Below are positions 1-12,800 of a stretch of DNA of 64,000 bases, piece by piece. The stretch is from NCBI RefSeq assembly GCF_000165425.1, contig NW_001799029.1, forward strand, positions 1 to 64,000. Direction: 5' to 3'. The stretch comes from Paramecium tetraurelia (lineage: Eukaryota > Ciliophora > Oligohymenophorea > Peniculida > Parameciidae). Both the position numbers and the translations under genes were made by a program. Below the pieces are notes generated by a model. The model was given only the letters and a program-made list of their open reading frames with translations, was not told the origin of the DNA and ran no database searches. Position 1 is the stretch's first letter, and every line of letters begins with the position of its first letter.

Positions 1-5
1 GGAAG

Positions 6-78
6 CCCAAACCCAAACCCAAACCCAAACCCCAACCCCAAACCCAACCCCAAACCCAAACCCAAACCCAAACCCAAA
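6..78. repeat. Macronuclear telomere, C-rich strand
   Basis: Tandem CCCAAA units mixed with CCCCAA and a few irregular 5- and 7-mers run almost to the first base of the window; the first five bases (ggaag) do not fit. The mixture of G3T3 and G4T2 units on the other strand is the known product of Paramecium telomerase. The C-rich strand read 5' to 3' at the left edge is the orientation expected for a left chromosome end. The repeat stops abruptly at 78, and the first gene ends only about 105 bp further in. Confidence 0.95.
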
Positions 79-183
79 GGGAGAAATTGAATAAGTGGAG
101 AATTATCTCAGGAACTTAGGACAGCAATCCTTAAAAATAAAAATTCTAAATAATTAATTTAATTCTTTATGTAAATTATAGTT

Positions 184-2459
184 TCAAATTAATGATGATG
201 TTTTATTTACGGAATTATAATTAGTGTTATCAAACCCTTTGTTTGGTTATTTTTGATAAGCAATATAATAATATTTCTAAGCCTCTTCTAATTTATTCAT
301 TTTTTTTAAAGTATCAGCTTAGATATTATGAGAATTATAACATACCTTTATTTGTATAATAGACATGATTGGCAGGATTTTTCTCAATAGCTAAATCATA
401 ATATTTTAATGCTTCTTCAAATCGATTCAATTTAATTAAAGTATTGGCTTAGATATTATGCGAATAATATATACCTTTCATCCTATAAACCTCAGAATTT
501 TCAGGGTTATTCTAAATAGCGGAATCAAAATATTCCAATGCTTCTACGAATCTACTCAGTTTATCTAAAATAGTTGCTGAGATATATAGATTTGCTAGTA
601 CCTTTCTTCAAATAGTTCATGAAATTTTCAGGGTTTTTTTAAATAGCTATGTCATATTATTTTAATGCTTCTTCAAATTTATTTAATCTCTCTAATGCAT
701 TAGCTAAAATATTATTGAATTATACCTTTGTTTGAATAATAAAAGGAAATATCAGGGTTTTTCTAAATAGCTAAGTCATAACATTCTAAAGCTTCTTATA
801 ATCTGTTTATTATATGTAAAGAACTCGCTAGAAATTATGCAGATTAACTTATACCTTTGTTAAAATAGAGAATGTGATTTTCAGGGTTTTATTAAATGGC
901 TAAATTATATTATTCCAATGCTTCTTCAATTCTATTCAATTTCTTTAATGTCATGGCTAAATTACTTGGATTATATTATACCTTTGTTGTTGTAGTAAAG
1001 TGCATTTTGAGGGTTTTTCAAAATAGCTAAATTATATTATTCCAAAGCATCTTCTTCTCTATTCATTTTATCTAATGTAATCGCTAAGATATTATAAAGG
1101 CTTAATTGTACCTTTGTTATGATAATAATCTGAATCTTCAGTGTTTTTTTAAATTGCCAAATCATAATTATATAATGCTTCTGCAAATTGATTCAGTAAA
1201 CATAAAGCATTGGCTAAGATTTAAGCGAAGAAATTATACCTTTATTATTATAATAGGTAGAATCTTCAGGGCTATGATAAATAGCTAAATCATAATATTC
1301 TAATGCTTCTGTAAATCTATTCATCTTAAATAAAGCATTGGCTGAGTTTTTTATTGTAATAAATTATACCTTTGTTATTATGATAGTTTGAATTTTCAGG
1401 ATTTTTCGAAATCGCAATGTCAAAATAATCCAATGCTTCCTCAAATCTATTCACATTCATTAAAGTTTTAGCTTAAATGTTAGTTGAATAAAATTATACC
1501 TTTGTAAAAATAGTTATCTGAATCCTCTGGTTGTTTTGAAATAGATAAATCGTAATAATTAAGTGCTTCTTTAAATCTCTTCATTCTATCTAAAACAAAA
1601 GCTAAAATATTATGATGATTCAATGATACCTTTACTCTAATAATAGAGATGATTCTCAGAGTTTTTCTAAATTGCTTTATCAAACTATTCTAATGCATCT
1701 TCTAATCTATCCAAGTCATTTAATGTAATCGCTAAGAGATTATTCAAGATATAATTGTACCTTTATTATAATAATAGACTTAATTTTCAGGATTTATCTA
1801 AATAGCTAAATTATAATAATTCAATGCTTCTTTAAATCTTTTAAGTTTATTTAACATCTCCGCTAAAAGTAATGTGTAATTCATTATACCTTTACTATTA
1901 TAATAATCGGAATTTTAAGGATTTTTCCAAATAGCTGAATCAAAATATTTTAATGCTTCCTCACATCTATTCATCATTTTTAATGTAAAAGCTTGTTATT
2001 AATCAGATTTAAATATACCTTTATTATTATAATATCCTGAAGTCTCAGGGCTTTTAAAAATGGCTATATCATAATATTTTAATGCTTCCTCAAATCTATT
2101 CATCATTTTTAATGTAAAAGCTTGTTTATTATTCAGATTGAAAATACCTTTATTATTATAATACATAGCAATTTCAGGGTTTTTTTGAATTGCTAAATCA
2201 TAATATTCCAATGCTTCTTCTAATCTATTCATTTTTCTTAAAGTATCAGCTAAGATATTATGAGAATTACAATATACCTTTATTCTCATAATATTCTGGA
2301 CTATGAGGATTTATCTTAATAGCCAAATCATAATATTTCAATGCTTCTTCAAATATGCCCATTTTTTCTAAAGCATCGGCTAATATAGATATTATGTGGA
2401 TTACCTTTTTTAAAATAATACTCAGGGTTTTATTAAATAGCTCCCCCAAATTTGTTCAT
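184..2459 (-). CDS. Subtelomeric TPR-repeat protein, one repeat per exon
   Basis: Predicted 606-residue protein made almost wholly of 34-residue tetratricopeptide repeats with a core like EEALEYYDLAIQKNPE and a turn like YYNNKG. TPR arrays form helical protein-binding scaffolds; the partner cannot be told from sequence. There are 17 introns of 22-29 nt, all inserted after the same turn (for example 2380-2404, 2250-2277, 318-345). They leave sixteen internal exons of exactly 102 nt, so each exon encodes one repeat. The start at 2459 lies inside a shortened repeat. A further GT...AG intron-like sequence (2477-2499) and repeat remnant precede it, so the 5' end may have been trimmed. The stop is TGA at 184-186, about 105 bp from the telomere. 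Spliced length is a multiple of three and the repeats I translated contain no internal TGA. Confidence 0.8.
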
Positions 2460-2972
2460 TTTCTTTAATCTTAATGCTAAGCTTTTTTATTATTCAAACT
2501 TTTATATTTTTTTAATTTACTTCACTTTTTTTTTTCTCCTTATCCCCAATTCCAATATTGTTTTTCATTTAAGAATCAGCATTAATTTTAAGAAATTTTG
2601 CACCTTCTATCAATATATGTTTGTTTTATTGTTGAATGAAACTTTAGTGAACATTATGCTATATAAATTAAAAAAAATTTCGAATGCAAGCTTAATTTAT
2701 AAATATTTATTCTACTTATCTTGTCTTTGAAGCCATTCTAACGATATTACATTGTTAGTTTAAATTTTAATTTATTATCTTCAAATAGAAATAAATTTTT
2801 TTCTTTTTCAATCACAAAAAATTCATACATAAAAAAATAAGTAGATTTAAATTAGAGTCACAAAGATCTTTTCAACCTGAAATATCAGATAGCCATTTAG
2901 TCTAGATACTAGAATAGACCATTGATTTTTTTTCAATAAAATTATACTCAGATATATAGGGATAAGGATATA

Positions 2973-3377
2973 ATGACGAGACTAATTAAAATCAATACTA
3001 TCTAAACTATTGATGTGTAATTCTTGGCTTTTGAGATGTATTTGATGAAAAAATTCTTTGTGAGTTAGATCTACAATAGGCTCAATCATTTGGGTAATTT
3101 AACTGCTCTTGAAGGATATTCATTTGGAAAAGTCGATATTTTTGAAGGCTATCTAACTTTCTCAAAGGAAACAATTGAACAGCCAGAGTTGAAATATAAA
3201 ATGTCAGCAAAATTTGAAAAAGTTAGCAGAACTATAAATTTCAAAATTAGTATGTTGATTTTTATCAGTCAGATAATTCATAATTACAATTTGATTTTAA
3301 TATTAAGGTTTACTTGCAAAAACTTTAGAATGAATAGTTCAGATTATGAAATTATGAATATCTTTATGTTAGATTGA
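2973..3377 (+). CDS. Hypothetical protein or gene relic
   Basis: An uninterrupted 134-codon frame using TAA/TAG as Gln, ending at TGA 3375-3377. The same frame is open upstream to about 2820 but has no earlier ATG. The first two thirds look protein-like (Leu, Gln, charged residues, a segment like YSFGKVDIFEGYLTF), while the last 45 residues are AT-driven and hydrophobic. A GT...AG pair near 3250-3272 could be an intron but leads to an early TGA. I recognise no family. It lies just inside the subtelomeric TPR gene in a gene-poor zone, so a truncated gene is as likely as an active one. Confidence 0.35.
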
Positions 3378-5058
3378 AAGCTGCCAACCTTTTTCAGTAT
3401 TTCTATATGTTTATTTATTTTCCAATATTTATTTGATTTTATTGCTATATTAAAGACATGATATCAAGAATCATAAAGGATTTTCTGAAAAATTTTTTTT
3501 TAAATACCATAATATTAGTAAAATTAATGATTTCAAATCTTTAAAGGGCAAATCCAGTTTATTTAATGGTAGTCCTTATTAATCTCAAAAAATAATTTCC
3601 ATTTTTTTATTAAGAATATGATCTGTCTTAATGAACGATAAATTGATTGATGATCATAGATATTCAAAATTGTTTCCACTCTTGATACTTCCTACAACTT
3701 TAAAATTGTATTTGAAATCTCTTAACTAACTTCCATCCATATGAAATATTTCCACCCTTTTCACTCTTTAAATGTTAAAAATAAACATTTTTTGCTGTTC
3801 TTCATTCTGATATATTCATGAATCATAAAATACCCAAATAATATCTTGCTTTCTATGATAAGATAAAACAAAAACTATAAATTTCAAACCTAGCTTCAGT
3901 TCTAGATAAATACTCAAACCGAAAAAGCTTGTAAAAAATTAAAATAAATATTTATACTAAAATAGGTACCAATTATTAGATAAAGAATATCAATTAATAA
4001 AATCACTCTTCTTATATCATATTTCAATATCAAAACTAATCTATCCTAAAGTCAAAAACATAATAAGTTTAAAGTTATGTTTTGTTTATACTAATAAAGC
4101 TAATTGTGTATTTTAAATACAATAAAAAGTTTGATACTTGATTTATTATTTATATTAAATCTAATACAAAATTTGATCGAATTGCATCAAGTTCGAATTT
4201 TAAAATTATGTGAATAAATGTCTTAATTTAACGATCCGTTTTCCTTTAACAAAAGGGTTGAGATATATCTAGAAATTTACATGTTGATTTTAATTTAATC
4301 TTAGGAAGCTTACCCTATAGAAGTAATTAAAAAGTAGTTATAAATTAAAAAATTGAAAAGTTTATTACCTAAGAAATAAATGTGTGAAATGGAAGCTTCA
4401 ACACTTCAATCATACATAATTTTATATTGAAATAAAATTAAGAATTTATAATTGCTATTTATATATATTGTTGAGCTTAGTATCAATTCTAAGTAAACAT
4501 GATAATTAAAGGGTTAAATCATTAACTAAAAGTGCTATCTAAGAATAGACTAATATTCATAATTCCACATTTTTTCTTTATTGTTCTAAATCTATGATAT
4601 TAAGTAAACTTATAGATCTTGTCAATCCCTAATAAATGTTAAAAAATAGCCAATTTCCATTTAAGAAGTTCTGTACTTTGCAATAACTTAGATATTTCGA
4701 AAACTAATCATTATTTTAAATGAAAAGTAAAAATTGAATTTGAAGATATTGGTGAAAAGGAAACTGATCTTTAGAATAACAAATTCTGCAAGGCACTTAA
4801 AAACCATCTCGATATTTGAATAGGGAGTTAAAATTTAATTGATGACATACAAATATCTGCTGAAAGGATTCTCCATTATGAAATATTTGAAGATCAAAAT
4901 AGAAAAATTTTCATATATTTGTCAACAAAGCTATTTGAATTTGAGATATTTTCATTTTTTAACTAGGTCCTCCTTCTAAAATGGTTATGTTTAAAGAAGA
5001 GTGACTTAATATAAATATCAATGGATGTATTGAAATTAATATTATGAATAATAATATA
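3378..5058. other. Gene-poor subtelomeric stretch with coding relics
   Basis: About 1.7 kb of AT-rich sequence with TGA in all frames at short intervals. A plus-strand patch at about 4735-4975 still reads like protein in one frame but is cut by an in-frame TGA near 4817, which suggests a decayed gene. No RNA gene or repeat array was seen. Confidence 0.5.
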
Positions 5059-6238
5059 TCATTAATAAACATCATCGTCATCTTCTTCATCCATTGGTCC
5101 GTCATTTCCGCCAGGTGGTTGTTGATTAGGGGGATTAGCTTGTTCTCTTTGAACATGTTAGGCTAAATTTAGTGAAAGAACTTACTAAAAAGATCTCCAT
5201 TTGCTTGTTTCTCAAATAAATAGTTAATTGCCATTTCCACATTTTTATCACATGCTATATAACCTTCTAAAGAGTCTTATTTAGTAAAACCGAGTTACAT
5301 AATCTAAAATAGAATCAATATAAGTACAGTTTCAATATCTTTAAATTCTTATTAAGTCAATTAGATAGATCCTGGAGGGGGGCCCTATTATTATCCTGCA
5401 CCCATAAGCATTTGTAATAACATTTCAGGGTTTTATGAAACTTAAGCGTGTAACTCTGGATTTGTCTATTAAATTTGTTGCAACAATTAAGGTAATAATT
5501 AGAGAACGGCTTATGGATTCTATTAGTACAACTATCTGAGTTATTAGATTTAATTTGGCTAACCAACTGGCTATTGTGCTGCAGGTGGTTATCCTTATCC
5601 GCTAGCAACTGGAGCAGGAGGATGTGATGTAACACCAGGAGGAATGCCCTAATTATAGAATTTAAAATACATTTAATAAGTATTCAACAGCTCTATCAGG
5701 GTTATTGAATGCTGCCTTCATAGCATTTACGCATTCCTCTCTTTGGAATCCCATAGACATTAACTACTCGATAGCTTTGTCATACTCTGGACCGGATAGC
5801 AATCCTGTTCCAGATCCAGCTGGTTTAGCAACTGGAGCAACTTAAGGTTGAGGCTATTATTGTGGGGGTAATTATTAAGCAGGTTATTAAGCTGGCTGTT
5901 ATTAAACAGGCTATTAGGCAGGTGGTTGTTAGGCTGGTTATGGCTACTGAGGTGCTGATTTCTAAGAATATTTTAAATAATTTTAATTACTTTGGCATTA
6001 ACCATGACTACTAAAAATTCGTTTTCTTAAATTCCCAATTCTGCAATAGTGGTTTTATCATCTAAGAGTGTACCTTTTCTTAATAATTTTTGTTGACCAA
6101 CTTCAAATTATTTCACTTAAAAGATCTTTTCTTTCACATCTGAAATCTAAAATATTTTGATTAATTATATACTGTGTCTGATCCTTCCACATCTAAAGGA
6201 AAGTTTTATCCGCTTAATGTTTTAATAATAATTTTCAT
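5059..6238 (-). CDS. RAD23: RAD23 family ubiquitin shuttle / DNA repair protein
   Basis: Predicted 351 residues after removing introns at 6147-6172, 5962-5990, 5649-5670, 5304-5327 and 5163-5185. Domain order is the classical one: N-terminal ubiquitin-like domain (about 1-73, starting [19 protein letters not shown]), a Gln/Pro-rich linker, UBA1 (about 128-172, YDKAIEQLMSMGF), an STI1/XPC-binding segment (about 205-250, Leu/Gln-rich with NPEMLLQML), UBA2 (about 265-310, [18 protein letters not shown]) and an acidic tail (DEEDDDD). In other eukaryotes RAD23 carries polyubiquitylated proteins to the proteasome and stabilises XPC/Rad4 in nucleotide excision repair. Length is close to the usual 350-400. 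The complete domain set makes this a confident call. Confidence 0.93.
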
Positions 6239-6322
6239 AATTTAAATATTAAAATTCAGATTGGGATATATTTTTGTATATATTTTATAATAGCATATTA
6301 TAATAACAGCTATAAATTCTGG

Positions 6323-6547
6323 TCAATTAAAAGGATCTAATAATAACTATTTTTAACTTTCCTTATCATTATTTAACTCCTTTTACTCTATTTTGATAAG
6401 TTATTCACTATTTTCTTGATAAATCATAATATTGTCATTCGTCGATATTGAATGGATTACCTTATATTTTCTCTGAGGCTTAGAAATAATGCATAATTCA
6501 CTCAACAAAATAGCTACTTTCTTCCTATCCATTTATTTGCATAACAT
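6323..6547 (-). CDS. Small hypothetical protein
   Basis: A 74-residue frame from ATG 6547 to TGA 6323, with an internal Met five codons later. It is charged and Gln-rich at the C-terminus and holds a segment like SKPQRKYKVIHSISTND in the middle. The frame stays open for about 27 codons upstream without an ATG, so an upstream exon may exist; I could not find a splice that works. It lies between RAD23 and the giant EF-hand gene, all on the minus strand. No family recognised. Confidence 0.4.
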
Positions 6548-6807
6548 TATGTATTCTTTGAAAACTGAGAAGTCAGGTTGATGATTTTGGAAATATATTT
6601 TATTGTTAATAAGATTGACTCAAATAATCAATTCAAATATATTTTTACGGAATAATTCTTAATTAAAACATCAAATATTACCGAAAATAAAGTATAGATT
6701 CAAATACTATATCCAAGAAACTATTGATTTAATTTCTAAAGATTTCTCCATTCAAAACTGTATTTGATAAAATATATAAAGATTGTAATAATCATATGGA
6801 AATATTG

Positions 6808-9800
6808 TCATTATTGTTTCTTGGTTTTCTTTTTGCTAAAGAATTTTTCTAAAGCTTAAATATCAGATTCATTGTCTAGATCCATCATTTCTTCTACATT
6901 TAGTGGTTCTAAACTAGTAATAATCTAAGCTTTTTTTCTAAAAATAATAGTTAGTTTCTTACTGCTGTTGAATAACAATCCCAAGATTAATTTTCATATC
7001 ACTTATTGCCTCTGCAACTAATTATTATCTTCGCTTTAATAGAACACTATCATGGTCTATTCTTGCTGTTGGATCTCCAATGGAAAACTTAAACTCTGTA
7101 TTTTTGAACATCAAATATAATGAATCAGCTATTTTGGAGATTGATTTTAATAAAAATTGGTAATCATTACCAACTTTTGGCCTATGGATATTATTGTAAT
7201 TTACTCTATAAATTCATTCCAAAATAATGCGATAGGTCTAGTAGTATCAGGACAATCGAAACAATGTAACCATGCTCTAATACGGATGTCACTAGCTAAA
7301 TTTAATTCAATTTCTCCCTTCATTTATGTTCTATAGGCAAAGTATTCTCGAAAAGCTGATTACATGCTTAAAGCCCATTTATTGAGCATGCATTTATTTG
7401 GTAGTGCTGATATTTTTTGAACCATCAAAGGAGGTAATTTCATGACTTCCAAAATTAATTAAGATTTTATATTAGAAGAAAGTGCTTTTACAACAGATCT
7501 CCATCCATTTCGATTTGTTCTGATATCTTTTTTATCAATAGTAATATCTTTTAATGGAGCACCACCTTTCAACTCAAGAATTTGTTTGCCTGGCTTTAAT
7601 TGATAGACAGGAATCGAACCATATGCACATGAGATCTATATTAGTCTTCCTTTATTAACGGAATAAGTAATGAATTCAAAAACCATCTCCTTTAAGTTAT
7701 CCAACTTTTCATCAAAATTACCCCATCTCATTAAGATGGCCTACTCCATAGCTGGTTATTCAAAAACCCATCTATCTTCATATTCTGGATTCCAAGCAGC
7801 AGGAATATAAACAGCATTACCTTCATACTTATTAATTGCTTTATCTATTAGGATGATGCCTATTTCTCTTCTCAAGAATGAACCCCTAGGTACATCTTTT
7901 TCATCTGGAATAGGTATTCCTGTTGCTTCAATCAATCTAATTTCTGCTAAGAAATTATTTTTAATATTAACTTTATCAAGAATGCTTTGTTTAATATTGA
8001 AATTAGATGCTTCAACATAATTTAGACCTTAATAAAAAAATCCACAATTATCAAGAACTGGTTTTAGTTAAGAGGATGGAAGATTTTGTAGTTTTTTATT
8101 TTATCCCCTAACAAAACTCATAATAAAGTTTTAAGGTAATTATAAGAAAATCTCTTTCAAATCATGTAATGAGATTCTTCTGCTACCCTTGATATTCATT
8201 ACTGCAGCTGAAGCTTTGGCTGACATTCCTGATTAGTTTTTTTGTATGAAATAAATAAATTCATCTATATCAATGGATCCAGATTTATCCTCATCTATTT
8301 CAACGAATAAATCTGTTAGTTCTTCATTTTTAATAAGTACTCCCATATTTTAGAATACTTAGCTCACTTGCTCTTTAGATAACATTCTTGTAGTTGGATT
8401 ACAAACTTATCTGAATTCTCTTCTCAAATCTTCTAATAAGTCATCTGCTTGCAGAAGTTCTTTTTTTAGGATATCTTTAACTATATGCGAGAATTCCTAA
8501 TATGATATTGTTCCACTTCTGTCTCGATCAAACTGAGCAAAATACTAAGATAACTCTTCAGTTCCAGGATTTAAACCTACAGATTGAAGAGCCTTTAGCA
8601 ATTCCCTTTAGTCTAGTTATTGATTTTTGTTTTCATCAATTTGGTTAAATAAATCCAAAATTTCTTATTCTATATCTTAACTTTAGACAATATTATCGGC
8701 TTATTTTTTTATTTATTATTCTGTTTATTTTGACTGAAACACTAATCTAAATTCATTAATAGAAATATGTCCACTAGAATTAGCATCTAGGTAATCATAT
8801 AGTTCTTCGCATTGAGTAGCAGATAATCCAAATTAAGCATCTAATGCTTTTTTAGTAAATTAAACTCTATCAATTGTGCTATTTGAATTCGGAGGGAAGA
8901 AATAAAGTGCAAAGTCATCATATGTTTTACTTCTCTTCTTCAAAAATTCATTTATTATAGGGAGCATCTTATTGAATTTTTCTTTGTTTTGAGTATTCAA
9001 TATAGACTTACGTTAATCCTTTTATGCTAAACCAAATTGTTATTTCTCATCCTCTTAGCTATATTAATTGATTTTAGTTCGATCCACATTTAAAAATTTG
9101 GCTAAATCGCTCAAATTTATGAACCCATTCTATTACAATAATTATTTAATTGATTTGATTTCATCGGCTGATATAGACCCTATTAATTTCTTACTTACAC
9201 TCAAAAAATCATTAAAGGGTATTTGATTGTATCCTCTTTTATCTAGTTGCTCAAAAAGATTGAAGCAATTTTTAGCTAATACTGCTTCTGATAGATGTAA
9301 TAAAAATGAATCTAGTACTGATTATAAAGCAGGATCTTTAGATTGAGTATCCTACTTTTATGGAATTACAATCTAATTTAAATTTAGAACTTCCTCGTAA
9401 ATCTTAAATGTTATCAAACCCTTTTACTCAGTATCCCAATACTAAAATGCTTCCCTCAATTCTCTTTCATTCAAACCAATTTTTAAATTGCTATTGATCT
9501 TATCTAATTATTTAATTTGCCAAGTGGGTTGATTCTCTCCAATTAGACCCCAAAGTTATTGTTTTGTATATTGTTTATGTTTGATCATAGTGAAGTTAAG
9601 TGCTTTGGCTAAAAGTTTACCAGGATTATTCATCTTTAAATATGGTAAAACTATCCCCATTTGATTTTACCCTTATGAATAATAGTAGTAATATTATTAG
9701 ACATGAGGTGTTGGTGCTAGTATTTCTAAAAATTAAAATGCCAATTCTAATTGATCAGGCCTTGATATTTTTAATTCTGGAAGTGGTGTTTCATCATATT

Positions 9801-12800
9801 GACACAGTAAATCAAAGAGATCAATATTTTTTTAGATGCACTTTTTTTGTATTTCTTAATCATAGAAATTTAGATCAAATTCAATAGGAATTTAAGATTA
9901 TTAAGGTTGAGGTTTGGCAGCTCTGGATTAATTAGGATCATATTTTTAAGAATATTGATCTTATCCTTGTGATACCCAGCTTTATTCAAATTTAGCATTC
10001 TGAACCCATTCTTGCTTTTTATCGAATTCTTATGGAACCTGTTTATTATACATTGTATTTTAAGGAGGATAGGCAATAGAACTATTAGGGATGGATGCAT
10101 TAAATGAAGCTTCCTATTGATTATATTATGGATTATATTATTAGTATTATTATTATTATTACGGTAACTAATTATTATATTAAGGTTTCTATTAACCATT
10201 ATATTAAGACTATTAAGCATTATATTAAGGTTATTACCCAGGAAATTATTGTTATTACCCAGGAAATTATTATTATTATTATCCAGGAAATTGTTGTTAT
10301 TATCCAGGAAATTGTTATTATTATCCTGGATATTGTTGTTATTGTCCATATTGCATTTATTAACCATTTTATTATTATTATTATTAATACTGAGGTTATT
10401 AAAATTGAGGAGGTTCTTAAAATTAAGAAGGTTAAGGTTAAACGTTTTATTGATATGGTTATTATTGAGGAATCTACACTTATGGTTATGATTATGATTA
10501 GATAGATTATTATCTTTATTACTATTTAAAGCCTAAGATAAATCTAAATTAATCTAATTTTTCTGAATATTCTTAATCAAAATATCTAAAAAATTAATCT
10601 AATTCAAGCATCGAGTATTTTTAAAAATAATTGATATAATTCGCAAATTGTTTAAATTCGATAAATTAAGATCCTTATGAAATGATTAGAAATAAATCAG
10701 ATAATTATTATTCCATCTGTGGATTGCGGCCATTTAACATTACTAATTTCATTTCCTGAATTTATTTAGCAGTGATTTCATTTCTTTTATATATTTAATA
10801 TTCAAACTCTGTGAAATTAATTTTACCATCTTTATCCATGTCAAATATATCAAATAGTTATTTTTAATTATCAACAGTCGTACTGTATCCAATAGTCTTC
10901 AAAAGTAAGGCAGTAAATTCTTCAAATGATATGAAGTTATTTTTATCCTTGTCAGTCTACCTATACATTGCAAGGAGAGTGCACACCTCCTTCTCTAGAT
11001 ATTGAGTAAAACTTTTAACAATTCTATCAATTTCCTAATTTGTATTGAGCACCAAGACCTTCCTACTCTCCTTGTACTTGGCTAATCCTAAGTTAATGAA
11101 ATCGTTGAAGGCATAATAATCGATGTAATCTTGAGCATCCTATTCTATTATTGTGAGTAATAGTTCCCATTCATTATCATTCAAAGCAATTGATTTGTCA
11201 GTCATTCCCATCTTAAGTGCTTTTACTTTGACCTTTCCCTTATGATTGATATCAAACTCCTAAGAAATCTCGATTACATTAGTGTTTTTGTTTTTGAGTT
11301 GGTCTCTTAACTTGGTAGCAATGGCCTCTATTTTAGTGGAAGGTGTTTCAACTTAATATTGCTTAGCTTTTAAACAAAAGATTTTGTAGTTGACGTTGTT
11401 ACCTTGTAATGCACCTAATTAATCAGCCAAGGCCTTCATTTCAAGCAATTAAATATTGGGACCATTATTTTTCTTGAGTACCATGATAAAGGTGTCTAAA
11501 TCTAATTTATTGGTATAATTTTCATCTCTTATTTCAAACTCTCCCAACAAGGCTGGAGAATCTTTAGCAAATTTCATTACATCATCAAATATACTCAACT
11601 ATTATTTATTGATTGTTGCCATAACCCTAGGCTTATCTTTGGTACACACTTTAGATTTGAATTCACTGATACTTATTGACCCATCCTAATTGGAATCAAG
11701 AAGTAAGAACAAATTATCAACTGGTTTATTCCTTGACATGGGATCGATGTCTCTAATCAATTTATAGAATTCTTGTTTATCTAAAACGTCATTTCCATTT
11801 TGATCATAATTATAAAACAGTGATGCTGTTGCCACCTTACCTGATTAAATAGTTTAATTCAAATTAATCAATAATTACTCCGCTTCTTCACAATCATGCA
11901 TCAGAACTGCCAATTTATCATATTGCAAAAACTTCTTATCTTCTGGGGATAGTAAATATTAAGCCAACTATTTGAATTCCTGGAATTCAAAGCCTAAACT
12001 CACTATGATATCTTAGAAGGCATTTAGCAAGATCTATCCTCTTCCTTTTTTATCAAATATCTCCAAGGATTCGTTATTTTCCCTTAAAGCATCTTTTAAT
12101 CGAAAGACTGCTTTCATAATCTAAGGAGTTAATTGTTTTGCAAATGTTTATGCGGTCTGTTTATATTTATATTTTGTCTATTATTGCTCTGATATGTCAT
12201 TTTCTTAATGTGATATCTTTTGCTTAAATTCATATAAGTTAATTGTATTGTCTCCATTGGCATCCAATTTTAAAAACAAAGATTCTACAATCTTTTAATC
12301 AACATCTCCTACTAATTACACAAGAAATTCAGCAAATTCTCTTAATTCTAATTTTGTATTTCTATTCGCATCATACTTCTTAAATACCTATTCAGGTTTG
12401 CTTTATTCATATGCTAATTCTGTATTGATATCTGATAATAGTTTATTTGAGGCTTCATCAAGTTTCAAACCCTATTTTAGTTTATGCAATGATATGTTTT
12501 ATTAATCCTATTGGATACTGGTTAAGAAATCTTAGAATTGATTATCTCCTGTATCTAATTACAATTGTTTATTGACAAAGTCTTGGAACTGCTTTTTTCG
12601 AATATATCCATCTCCCAAAGTGTCCAGATCCTCAATGTCTGCAAATGTGATTCTCTTCTTCTTCATCTATTTATTGAGCTACTCCAGAAACATAATAGCT
12701 TTATGTTGACTGTACCTATACTGCTCTATTTTTTTATCCTTATAATACAGTATTGCCTCAATGAGTAAATCAACATCAACTAATGACTTATCATGTGGTA

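Noticed and set aside
300-2450. Regular 127-131 bp periodicity resembling a CRISPR or satellite array
   Set aside because: The period is one 102-nt TPR exon plus one short intron; repeats are diverged and coding.
10104-10505. Open hydrophobic plus-strand frame rich in Ile/Leu
   Set aside because: It is the antisense of the Gln-rich (FPGQQQQ) segment of the giant minus-strand protein; the hydrophobicity comes from TTA/ATT complements of TAA codons.
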